This document shows, in pieces, positions 1 through 9,984 of a stretch of 64,000 nucleotides of DNA. Source of the stretch: Trichostrongylus colubriformis (Eukaryota; Nematoda; Chromadorea; Rhabditida; Trichostrongylidae); the NCBI GenBank assembly GCA_963978905.1, contig OZ022257.1:39814203-39878202 (forward strand). Reading direction: 5' to 3'. The translations under genes and the position numbers were made by a program. Position 1 is the stretch's first letter; every line of letters starts with the position of its first letter. The notes under the pieces are model-generated. The model saw nothing but the letters and a program-made list of their open reading frames with translations. It was not told the origin of the DNA and did not search any database.

Positions 1-51
1 TTCTGCCCAGCAATGTGCACTACTGATATGGCGTCCCCGAGCTGAAAAGCC

Positions 52-202
52 TGAAACGGCGACCAACGACGCAAGCCTCTCCATGAATTCGTTTGAAACT
101 CCCACGTTTGAAAACCTCTCCCACTGTATGGGAGTCATGTTTCAGTTTCAACCACATTCATACGAATTCATGGAGAGGCTTGCGTCGTTGGTCGCCGTTT
201 CA
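52..202. repeat. Perfect 41-bp inverted repeat (MITE-like hairpin)
   Basis: Arms 52-92 and 162-202 are exact reverse complements over 41 bp, separated by a 69-bp loop. No ORF lies inside. The structure is a MITE or hairpin; no target duplication is obvious, and the family is not recognised. Confidence 0.85.
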
Positions 203-401
203 TTGCTGGTCTAAATTGCATTTTTGATTGTAAGTTTCTTCTGCTTGTGTTTGTATCATTTTGCTTATGCAGTTTTTTTTCAGTCCTTGTGCGGATACAC
301 ATACTAGAATTACGCATGTATCAGGACGGTGCTGACAAACAGAAAACGAACAGGGATCAACGCAGTTACTGAGGAATCAACTTGCCATACGTGTCCGAGA
401 T

Positions 402-556
402 ACTGAAGTTGTATTTGAGATTTGTATTTTGCCCAATATAATGAAGTTGTATTTTGAAATTTGTATTTTGACCAATAGCATGAAATTGTATTTGGAACGT
501 TGTATTTTGTCCAAAATAACGAAATTGTATTTGGAAATTTGTATTTGTTAATTGTA
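402..556. repeat. 39-bp tandem repeat, four units
   Basis: Units begin near 402, 441, 480 and 519 and share the core GAAATTGTATTTGGAAATTT with a few substitutions each. The array is AT-rich. The period of 39 is a multiple of three, so it reads as a repetitive peptide on the - strand, which I regard as a by-product. Confidence 0.8.
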
Positions 557-683
557 CTTCTTGATGAAATGAAGATGTATATGTGTTTCTATTTGTAACA
601 TTCATTCACAAAAGACAGTACAAGTACACAAAACATGAATATAACAGACATACATCATGAATTACATCTCGGTGCTAAAGAAG

Positions 684-772
684 GCAGAAAGGGGGGGGGG
701 GTCGCATTTGAGGACCCGAAGAGGGGGGAGTCGCATCAAAGCGGCCATTTTCCTCGACACCTGGGAGTGCCC
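684..772 (-). repeat. Poly-G/poly-C repeat module, minus orientation
   Basis: A run of ten or more G is followed by a module that reappears as its reverse complement at 63881-63982 (GGGCACTCCCAGGTGTCGAG, then a 'tgcgacccccc' tract). A shorter relative lies at 13270-13350. It is an interspersed repeat with homopolymer ends, not a gene. Confidence 0.7.
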
Positions 773-1942
773 TGCTCGGGTCTCCACTCTTCATCAAGTA
801 TATCTAAGATACCTGCTACCTCATCTTCTAACTCCATCTGACGACGAGAGGCAGTAATTCTCGAGGCTCTTCCGCTAACCCAGCAATCACTACGCTTCTG
901 CCCTTAAGCTCTTCTTCAATCTTACTGAAAATTGTTTCTTCTTTTCTTTTCAACCACTTTTTCTTGTAAGACTATGATCATTTCATTTATGATCGGATCC
1001 GTGTTCCGTTCTTGCATGGCACTCAAAATTCCTTTGATCGAGCAAGTGCGGTAGTCGAAGCTGCCACTCACACAATTCTGGTCAAGCATCTGTGTTGTTG
1101 ATTTTTCCCTTTGCGAGCTACCCTTTGCGCTTGAATTCTACTTACGTTGTCAAGAGCGAACACTAGGGGTGGAATGATTTATTCAAGAGAACAGCCCCTT
1201 ATGTACACACTCTCTCCACTATCATGCCATCCCTCTTGGTCTTCTTCATTCCTTACTCTCGCACGTTCGCTCACACCCCCTCACACCTCCTCCTAGTGAC
1301 CTTCCGGTCACTCATTGTAGGAGGTCCACCGTGTTGACTCTTAGTACACGACAAAACACTTGAACCAAACTCATTTATTCACCGATTTATTGCCCAACCA
1401 CCGAGGGTTGAGCGACCCCCGCGTCTTCATCGCTATGCCCGCTACTAGAGCGGCTGCGACTCAGACGCCTCGGAGTCTCTCGGCCGCGACAATTTGGGCT
1501 GCTCCGGTGGCTTCCGCTTCCCCTAGAGCGACTAACTCGACTGCGACTAGAGCGGCGGGCCCAGCTTCGACTTCTGCTCGTGGAGTGACTCCTAGGGAAT
1601 CAACTTCGCCTCGAGCGACCGGACCAGCTTCGACTCCTGCTCGCGAGCGGCTTCAGGTGGATCGGCTGTAAGTGAATGCTTCCTTAAGTCCAGATTGCCG
1701 CCTACAGCGCTGTGGACGGCGTTTTCCTCCACGTGATCTCGGTGGAGCAGACGGCGGTGCTACGTACGATACGACCGTCGGCCAACCCGCCACCGAAAGT
1801 GTCTAGACCGCAGGGGCCGCTTGTGGCCCGGCGATCAGAATCACGGGCGGCACGGCTTGCGGGGCTTGTCTCTCCACTCCTGGGATCATTCCTTGAGCTG
1901 AGACGGGTACGGCAAACATAATGGAGAGTCCAACTCCTCAGA

Positions 1943-1958
1943 GCCCCTTTTATAGGGC
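1943..1958 (-). promoter_or_regulatory. TATA box of a possible LTR promoter
   Basis: The - strand reads CCTATAAAAGGGGC, a strong TATA match. It lies downstream of the integrase pseudogene on the same strand, where the 3' LTR of a gypsy element would be. The LTR boundaries (roughly 1150-2040) are not resolved, so the LTR assignment is an inference. Confidence 0.35.
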
Positions 1959-2049
1959 CTCGAGTAATCTCGCTTGTTTTTGTTTTCATCTTCCCCTGCT
2001 ATCCCTATCATACTTATCTTCTTCCGCTTCCTATTTTCCAAGAAATCTT

Positions 2050-3240
2050 TCATCTTCTCGGTTGGTTTCCACTCCACGAGCGACGCAACCCTGCCTGCTC
2101 TGCGAGTTCCGCCCTATTCTGTCTTTGGTGAGTTTTTTCTCTACTTCGCCTGGGGATATTTCGATCCATTTTCCTTGGCCCCTTATCATCTACGACTTCC
2201 CAAAGAATCACCCTCGCTTTCATCTGGTCCGCATGGGTCTTCCTTACTCCCACGCCACAGTACACCTCATAGGTGCTTGACCCCAGGATTTTCATCACAA
2301 TCCCGGGTATCAATCAAACTCCTGTCCCGGTATAGTTTCTTATAAGCACTTCCTGCCCAACGCTTAAGGTCCTTTCTCTTCTGCCTTTGCCATAGTTCCT
2401 CTTCGTATCTTCTCTATGTTTATTGGTATGTCCCACTTTCCCCGTCTTTATAATATCTAGCTTCGTCCTTAAGCTTCTACCCATCAGCATTTCCGCGGGC
2501 GACTTCCCCGTTGCTACATGGGGGGTAACCCTATACTCAACGAGGAGATCAACTACTGCGTTCAACGTCTTCCCGGACCGCAGCCCCTTATACGTTGCAT
2601 TTTTGAACGTTCGCACGAAACGTTCCGCCTCTCCACTCGAATTAGAATGGTATGGCGGCGTGTATATCCGCTGGATGCCTCTCCCCTAGCAGTATTCGCG
2701 AAACTCGGCCGACGTAAATGGGGGTCCGTTATCTGAAACCAATTGCTCAGGCAATCCGTTTCTGCTGAAAACCTCCCTTGGCTTCATTATCGTTTTCTCT
2801 ACCGTGGTGGCGCCCATCTTGACCGCTTCCGGCCACTTTTATGCGGCATCCACCACTATTAGCCATTTCACTCCCCCGCTAGTCTCACAAAAATCGACGT
2901 GCAGTCTCTGCCATACTTTCTCCGGCTCTCCCCATGGGTGTAAAGGTACTCTTACCGGATCTTTGCCCATTACCGCGCATGTGATGCACTTCCTCGCCAC
3001 CTCGTTTATCGCTTTATCCATGCCCGGGAAACATATCTTGGTGTTTGCCGGGCTTATCATTCTATTCCTACCATAATGGCTGTTGTGCAACATTTTCAGC
3101 ACTACTTGCTGAAACTTTTTAGGGATGACTACTCTATATCCCCACAATGTACACCCATTGTGAATCGACAAGGCCGCCTCTTCACGGCATATGGCTTCAA
3201 CCTTCCATCTCTGACCTTCTCTGGCCATTTGGATTTGGCG
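2050..3240 (-). pseudogene. Ty3/gypsy-type integrase, frameshifted remnant
   Basis: Read on the - strand, an H2C2 zinc finger comes first (HNSHYGRNRM followed by CITC, about 3090-2990). The integrase core follows, with its three acidic positions visible as HVDF, SDNGPPFTSAEF and GEAERFV. The C-terminal stretch after it contains VMKILGSSTYEV and HADQMKARV, typical of gypsy integrase tails. The reading frame changes between 2839 and 2616 and again near 2314, and stops interrupt it, so this is a dead copy. Integrase would insert retrotransposon cDNA. The RT that should lie upstream is absent here: a tandem-repeat block starts at 3249. A gypsy RT relic at 8.2-8.8 kb may be the displaced part or a different copy. 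Confidence 0.8.
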
Positions 3241-3248
3241 ACATTAGC

Positions 3249-3830
3249 TTTTGACACTCCTTATCGAATCTTATCAAGCGCTATCAGTTTGGATTACTGA
3301 CCATTGATGTGCCCGTCCCATCCCTCAAAACATTCATGAGTGTCGGCAGTCTACGATCAATCAGATCGGTGAAACGAATTAGGCGACACTCGCCTTCCAA
3401 GGCTTCTTATCAGCCCTTATCAACCATTATCAATTTGGACCACCCACCATTGACGTGCCCATCCCACTCCGTAAAACAACTATGAGTGTCGGCGCTTTTG
3501 GATCAACCCGAATGGGGGAAAGGATTTAACAGCATTTGTCTTTTGACGCTCCATATCGAATCTTATCGAGCGTTACCAGTATGGATCACCCACCATTGAT
3601 GTGCCCGTCCCACCCCTAAAACACCTATGAGTGTGGGCGCTCTATGATCGACCCGAAAGGCGAAACGGATTTGACGACATGCCTTTCGAGGCACCTTGGC
3701 AGCCCTTATCAGCTGCTATCACTTTCGGTCCACCACCAATGGGGTCCCCTTAACACCCCCTTCATCATTTCTAATATTCAGAATCCCACCTTTACTGCGA
3801 CGCGAGATATGAATTTCCGGTCAAACAGAC
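3249..3830. repeat. About 145-bp tandem repeat, four units
   Basis: Units start near 3249, 3393, 3541 and 3683. Each opens with a 'ttttgac/ccttcc..gct' segment, then TTATCA-rich sequence, 'ccaccattgatgtgcccgtccca' and 'aaaacacctatgagtgt'. The last unit runs into 'tgcgacgcgagatatgaattt', a string found again at 7440-7630. The units are therefore part of the same repeat family as the element ending at 7702. Confidence 0.75.
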
Positions 3831-3899
3831 ACACATCCAAACACAAACACACACACCAACAGACACACTTAGCCGATCATATACAGTAGGGTACTTAGT

Positions 3900-5147
3900 A
3901 TCACGTGGGAGGTCACTGCAGGTGCCGCTGCAGGTCTGTAAGATGTGTAGCATTCGCACGCTTGCTTTGCGGCGAACCGCTGCAAGTTGATGGTTGGCTG
4001 GGGGCTTGGCCTTGATAAAAAACTTCCAGAGCGTTTATCCTGCGAAACACAACGCGATCATCTTATACTGGCTAGCTATCCTTTACCAGTTGGCGGGCGC
4101 ACACTACTGTGCGCGAAACACCATGTGCGTCAGTAGGTCGGCCTGTATTGCTCTTTTACTTGAGGACAGAGTATTTCAGTGCACACCCAGCCCACCGTGG
4201 GCGGAGCTTAAATTAGTCCATGTGTGGTCTTCACTTCTTGTCCCATGCTCTACCCATCCAAACTTGTCCCCATCTCCACAGGTCGTTTTTCATGTAACGT
4301 CCAAGCTCCGCCCACCACTTTAAATGCCCCGCCCACTGTGCCGTGCATTCTTTCCTGCCTTCAGAAACTCATCCCTGACCTTGATCCATCTTCTCCCTAT
4401 GTTTGGGGCACATTAGAACCCAATCAACAATTTTTGAACATTCCACGACGGCCCCGCCCATTATGGGCGGAGCTTAACTTGGTCCACGTGTGGTCTTTAC
4501 TTAGTGTCCCATGCCCTACCCATACCGCATTTGTCCCCATCTCCACAGGTCGTTTTTCATGTAACGTCCAAGCTCCGCCCACCACTTTAAATGCTCCGCC
4601 CACTGTGTCTGCATGCTTTCCTGACCTTGATCCATCTTCTCCCTATGTTTGGGGCACATTCGAACCCAATCAACAATTTTTGAACATTCCACGACGGCCC
4701 CGCCCATTATGGGCGGAGCTTAACTTGGTCCATGTGTGGTCTTTACTTAGTGTCCCATGCCCCACCCATACCGCATTTGTCCCCATCTCCACAGGTCGTT
4801 TTTCATGTAACGTCCAAGCTCCGCCCACCACTTTAAATGCCCCGCCCACTGTGCCCTGCATTCTTTCCTGACCTTCAGAAACTCATCCCTGACCTAAATC
4901 CATCTTCTCCCTACGTTAGGAGCACGTTCGAACGTAATCAACATTTTCGGGCTGAAAGCCAAACATTCCAGTGCACGCCCCGCCCCCGTGGGCGGAGGTT
5001 AATTTGGTCCATGTGTGGTCTTTACTTCCTGTCCCATGCCCTACCCATACCACACTTGGCCCCATCCGCACAGGTCGTTTTTCATATGATACCTAATTTC
5101 GTGACAGACGGAGGGACAGACGCCTTAGCGCTTTATATATAGTATGG
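3900..5147 (+). mobile_element. Non-coding element with a tandem GC-rich core and a conserved 3' terminus
   Basis: The right end (5085-5147) carries 'gacagacggagggacagacg' followed by 'ctttatatatagta'. The same terminus closes the element at 7702 and, inverted, opens the one at 43317. The core (4190-4990) holds four tandem units marked by GGGCGGAG near 4199, 4465, 4711 and 4989. A 216-codon open frame across the core only reflects the repeat period. The left boundary is a guess. The element class is not recognised; it has no transposase and resembles a non-autonomous DNA element. Confidence 0.6.
4190..4995. repeat. Tandem repeat of about 246-278 bp, four units
   Basis: Each unit contains 'ccgcccattatgggcggagc', 'catgtgtggtctttactt', 'ccccatctccacaggtcg' and 'tccaagctccgcccacc'. 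Units differ in length by small internal deletions. A single inverted copy is present at about 43370-43600 next to the first TTL gene. Confidence 0.85.
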
Positions 5148-5384
5148 ATGGTGAACATATCTCCTCCCTGAAGTCGAATTATGTACTGTACTACGCTCAT
5201 TTTGCCCCTTTTTCAGATCGATTACCCGCTATCGTAGTCACCTGGAAGGGGTCTACCTATGAAAGCCATTGTTAATTGTGAACTTAAGTGCCTTGGGATT
5301 GGGAACAGTCATCAAGTGCACGGCGCACCCTAACAGCATTGCTCTGTGCCGAGGATATGTTCTTTTAATTTTTATTTTATTTTC

Positions 5385-5625
5385 AGCTACCGTTAAAGAC
5401 ACCGGAACTGGGTAACTTTGGCCTACGGGAGAACAGACGTAGTTCGGACGAGTTTAAGTAGCCACAATTGCACAAACTGCCAATGACGCCTTGGCATGGT
5501 GCTAAGAGGAGATGTTCCTATAATAATGTTGTTTTTCTCTCTTACTTTTTCCTTTGTTCTTTTTTATATTGCTTCTAGATGTACTTACATGAACGCTAAT
5601 GTAGTTGGGAATGGCCATCCACTGC
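5385..5625 (-). mobile_element. Mariner element fragment
   Basis: The segment matches 21995-22180, the middle of the larger mariner element, in the same relative orientation (shared strings: 'ttaaagacacc', 'gaacagacgtagt', 'gcacaaact', 'tctagatgtactta'). No terminal inverted repeats are found around it, so it is a truncated copy. Confidence 0.6.
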
Positions 5626-6374
5626 GCTGGGAGTCAGGTGCTACAACTAACGTTGGCCCGCGGCCCGTCTTCTGCAGCGGACGACTCGGAAAGTCAGTGA
5701 GTTGATGCGAATGGGATGCGAATACACACCGCAGCGTCGCGCTTTTGAATCCGGGTTTTTTTCACGGATTATCGCTTCTTGCCTTCGGTGTTCGTTACAA
5801 AATGCTCATTTCTTTGCATCTTCCTCTTGTTTCGGACCCCTTCCGGTTCCCTTGAATGTTTCCCTTCACTGTGCTCCGTGGTACTTCGTCTTCAAGGAAT
5901 TCCTGGCGTGATGATGAAACTTGTAGAGCCCGGTGGCCCAATTCGTATGTCTTCTCCCACATCCCTTGCTGAGAGGTGCAAAACTCGGCTGGGAGGAGAA
6001 CGTGTATGAGTGCCTTTCACAAGACATTGTGAAGGTACGTACATATGTATGTATGCAGATGTCGCCAGACGTGGAACGTTGAGTAAGAGTGCATGGCGCA
6101 TTTTGGACCGGTTGACACTCTCATCGCTAATAGATTAATTACTTAAATCAAGGCGTTAAAAATGAAAATTTGCAAACTTAAATTTATTTTTACAACTGTA
6201 AGGCAAAATGTTCGTGACTTGAAACACGGACATTCTACTATGGGTCGATAGGTCGCTGTAATACCTACTCATCGTCGTTTCCATCAAGAAACTCATACTT
6301 CAAACTGATCACCTTTTTTGTGATTTTTTAAATTTTTCTTTCTGACAAATTCCCCGGGTATTTCTATTTTTCAG

Positions 6375-6455
6375 CTGGTCAGTCTTCTGTATGATTCCGG
6401 CAAGTTCGATCTGCTACAATGTAGCGCTGAATCAGATAACCTTGTGGCAAAAGAG
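6375..6455 (+). CDS. XPO5: Likely 5' exon of the Exportin-5 gene
   Basis: This 81-nt open segment follows a good acceptor (ctatttttcag) and ends at a GT donor. It translates to 27 codons beginning LVSLLYDSGKFDLL and ending LVAKE. It ends in phase 0, and the first certain XPO5 exon at 16919 begins in phase 0 with AIEDFKDG. The join VAKE-AIEDFKDG resembles the human segment around EALKFCEEFKE. The intervening intron would be about 10.5 kb and full of transposons. The start codon and any earlier exon are not found. Assignment to XPO5 is an inference from phase and local similarity; it could be an exon of another gene or fortuitous. Confidence 0.45.
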
Positions 6456-7074
6456 GTTTGTGAAAAGTTTGCCACCTATATGGTTACTACGTTTAGTCTA
6501 TCGTCGGGCACTGGAGCAGCAGCCGTTAAATTGTACTTCGCGATCATCAGAATAAGTCACTACTGGCGCATTACTACTGGTGCGCGACAGTCAGTCATTA
6601 TGTCACTTAGGCCGGCTGAACATAGCCCGCGATCTGCGTCCCTATCTCCCTCCTCTGACCAGTTTCGCGCCTCCGTTAATAGGTCCCTCGCTGCTCCGCA
6701 GTTGATTACAATAGAGATGAATTGCACGAACCTGAGTTTCATACAGTTTCTTCTGAACTCTTATTGGCTAATTATTGAGGACCCACGCTTTCATTATCAA
6801 CGCCATGACCTGACCAATGTTATTGCTCCCAAAACGCGACGATTTTAAAAGTAGGTAACCGCAGTAGAAATATTTCAAAACCAACAATGTTTAGGTGAAG
6901 GAGATGGGCATTAGAGATGAGATGGGCAGGCACAAAGGCGGCTCCATTATTGAGCGTTGCTCTCGGTGTACTTATGATATTCCTTATGTTGTGCTCATTC
7001 AGGTAGGTGAGGTCATCATTGAGTTTCATAGAAATACACGAAAAACTTGAAGCTTGTGTGGTAACCCACCAGCC

Positions 7075-7702
7075 CTATGTTCAATAGCCCCAAATTTAAT
7101 CTGGATGCTTTCTCTTATCATTTACCACTTGGGCTCGCGCACACAACTGCGCGCGTTACACATGAAAGCATGCTAATTGGGCTTGATCGATATCGATCAA
7201 TCAGTATCATCACTGAACGGTTTCAGAAATGGGGAATTTGCAAAAACGGAAAAGGGAAACAAAATTCGTTCCTTCAATCTCGTCCCTATACCACTTTAGG
7301 AACCCAAAGTCCCAGCTTTGCTGCGACGCGAGATATCAATTTCTCGCCATTCGCCTTTCTAAGTTCCTTATCAGCCCTTATCTGCTGCTATCACTTCCGC
7401 TTCCTCACCACTGATGTCCACTTGCCACCCTTTATATCACTTCAAAATTCAGAGTCCCAGCTTTGCTGCGACGCGAGATCAATTTCCCGCCCTTCGCCTT
7501 TCGAGGCTCCTTATCACCTCTTATCAGTTGCTATCACTTCCGCTCCCTCACCATTAATGTTCCCTTATCACCCCCTATATCACTTCAAAAATTCAGGTTT
7601 CCAGCTTTGCTGCGACGCGAGATATGAATTTCGTAACAGACGGAGGGACAAAGGGACGGAGGGACGCACAGACAGACGAAGCGTTTTATATATAGTAGGG
7701 AT
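7075..7702 (+). mobile_element. Non-coding element, same family as 3900-5147
   Basis: It contains two imperfect units of about 135 bp with 'ctttgctgcgacgcgagat', related to the block at 3249-3830. It ends in 'cagacggagggacaaaggg' and 'gttttatatatagtaggg', the same terminus as at 5147. The 5' part shares 'ttaccacttgggctcgcgcacacaactg' with about 4090-4125. No coding potential is seen. Confidence 0.6.
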
Positions 7703-9127
7703 TGATCTCTTCTTTCGCTCGTACATCTTCTCCACCCTTTTCCTTCCAGTCGATCCTACTCTGAAACAGGTCGTCCCCTTATATCCCCCGTAGTGACCGA
7801 TAGGTCACTCAACTAGGGTAGTTCGGCATTGCCTACTCTCCCTTATGGACAATCCCTTCCTTCTAGTATTTCAACAAACCATCCAAAGTCTTCATTACCA
7901 GATCTTTACTTTACATCTCGTCACGGGGTTCGTTTCTTTCTTCACTAGCGGCCCGCAGCCTTCTCTCTTCACTTCGACGATCGGCTTCATCTCTGTCGAC
8001 GTCGCCGCGCCTACCCCGCTCCTACTGGTAGCGCCACGCCTCCTCCCGCCAGCGACGGCGGTACCAGGCAGGGGGCCTCTGACCATGATCACGGCGGCGC
8101 GACCCCCCCGCCGCTACCAACCGCCATCATTGGGAAATAGACTGGCTGCTGCGGGGCCGGTACTACCACACCGCCGGCTGAGTGGCGCTAGGAGTAGGCG
8201 ACATCTGCAGTGGCGACGACGCTTGCATCGGCTGCGAGTGCTGAACTGGCGATGTAGGCGATGACGTCGTATTCAGCAACATCGACGGTGATGACTGGAT
8301 TGTCGAACTCATAATCGGTGGCGCCTATGGGCATTGTCGGGCTCGTGGCCCACACAGCCTCCTTAGTACTGTCCAACCACCTAAATGCGTTTTGTTTCGG
8401 GCCCCGTGAACGTTATATCGTCGAGGTATACCAGCACTCCCTCAATACCACCAAATATTGTCTCCATCGTACGCAATATTGCCGGGGCTGACGCTATCCC
8501 AAATGGCACTTTAGTATACTCAAACAACCCTCTCTGCGTACTGATAGTTGTATACTTCTTGGACTCCTGGTCCAATTCTACCTGCATATATTCGTCTGAC
8601 AAACCTAGCTTCGAAAACCTTTTCCCTCCAGTTAACATATGAAATAAGTCTTCAGGTTTTGGCAATGGATACTGGTTTATGTCCAACTGTGGGTTAACAG
8701 TTACCTTGGAATCCCCACAGATCCTTATATTTCCTCCTCGAAACTACATCCATTGGCGGCTTTCTGCAACGGCTCCGCACTCTAACATCGTTGTGGGCAA
8801 CGTGGTGGGGGCTACCTTGCCCTCATTGCTATCGATGCCGTTCACATCCATCTTTTCGACAACTGCCTCTACTGGTCTCCTTGCTTCTTCTTCTGGAACG
8901 GTGACTACGGCCTCCACTGAGTTGTTCTTCCTTCTTCTTCCTGATCGCCAGTTACGACGTCTCAGGCACACAGTAGAGCTGAGAATGCTTATTACCCTCC
9001 TAGCTGCTTATATAGGGGAGTTCCGGTTATCCTTCTTATCCTTCTATTGATCTCTTCTTTCGTTCGTACATCTTCTCCACCCCCTTCCTTCCAGTCGATC
9101 CTACCCTGAAAAGGTCGTCCCCTAACA
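7703..9127 (-). mobile_element. Truncated LTR retrotransposon between 85-bp direct repeats
   Basis: Segments 7699-7783 and 9047-9127 are near-identical direct repeats (ATTGATCTCTTCTTTCG, then 'gtacatcttctccaccc' and 'cttccagtcgatcctac'). Between them lie a gypsy RT and RNase H remnant on the - strand and a GC-rich stretch. A - strand TATA-like CTATATAAGC at about 9006-9015 fits a 5' LTR promoter. I read this as an internally deleted Ty3/gypsy copy. The left repeat abuts the end of another element, which may have replaced part of the LTR. Confidence 0.55.
8180..8760 (-). pseudogene. Ty3/gypsy reverse transcriptase/RNase H remnant
   Basis: On the - strand the RT reads VNPQLDINQYPLPKPEDLF, then FSKLGLSDEYMQVELD, PFGIASAPAILRTME and the catalytic box VYLDD. 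This is the classical gypsy order. After a frame change near 8381 a shortened RNase H start follows (FRWLDSTKEA, then PVITVDVAEYDVIA), where the family has a conserved D in 'TDAS.YG'. The 5' part above 8690 is in another frame. The polyprotein is truncated on both sides and cannot be functional. Confidence 0.8.
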
Positions 9128-9452
9128 GCAAGAAATATGAACACCAGTAAACAAGCACAGCACACTCTTACGAGAAAAACAGACAGGTATGGTTGCTTAC
9201 AGCATCGGAGACCAAGTTTCAACTCACTGCTCGCTGCCAGTGCACTCATGGGAAGTGAAAGAGAAGAGACGAGATATATGAAGACTAACGTGGTTGTACG
9301 CGATTTGACGTGATTCTGCGATTGCCCAATTTCACGATTTCGCGATGCTGCATTTTTTCGATGTCGCACATTCACGTGCGATACTACTGCTCTGAGATTT
9401 TGCAATGTTGCTTTTGCTTGAGCAGCCAACAAAGCACAAGATCCCGTAATCG

Positions 9453-9582
9453 GAAAACCGCAAAATACATAGCGGAATCGCAGAATCGCGAACTCTTGCG
9501 GTTATTAGAGGAGGGAGGATGAATAGATGATTGTTGCGGGTATGACAGCCAAACTGCCAGAAACACATGAAACTTCTTTACA
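9453..9582. repeat. 130-bp direct repeat, left copy, flanking the Penelope-like element
   Basis: This is near-identical to 12798-12929 and in the same orientation, from 'gaaaaccgcaaaatacatag' to 'catgaaacttctttacaa'. The two copies bracket the Penelope-like coding relic. They could be its LTR-like terminal repeats (pLTRs) or a repeat duplicated for other reasons. Upstream (9305-9420) is related 'gcgattttgcg' sequence. Confidence 0.75.
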
Positions 9583-9984
9583 ATAAGAAGAAGAAGATCA
9601 GTATACAAAAAAATTCTGGATCTTGTACATTAGGAGAGTGGTTCGTTTCGCCAATCTCAGACGAACCACTGTATTTCGTGAACCCTTGAGGCTCTTCAAG
9701 GAGAAGAGGGTTGACGAAATAGGAGAGTTATGTTAAGTAAGTGTAAATAAGGAACTATGTTAGAATCAAATGGGAAAGAAAAACAAATTGAGTCCATGTT
9801 TATAAAAGGTTAGTGTTATAGGTTGTATGAATAGGGGGCTCAGGAAAGATAACACGTTCAAAATACAACACATTTAATACTCAGCGCAGTCAAATTGGAG
9901 TACAGTATTTCACGGGTAAGACGTATGGAGACACACCGTAATCAATTAGAGCACCTTTGTTCAAAGGGGTAAATGAGCATACAG

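Noticed and set aside
4224..4871. 216-codon open frame as a gene
   Set aside because: It is a by-product of the tandem repeat; the peptide repeats with the DNA units and has no other support.
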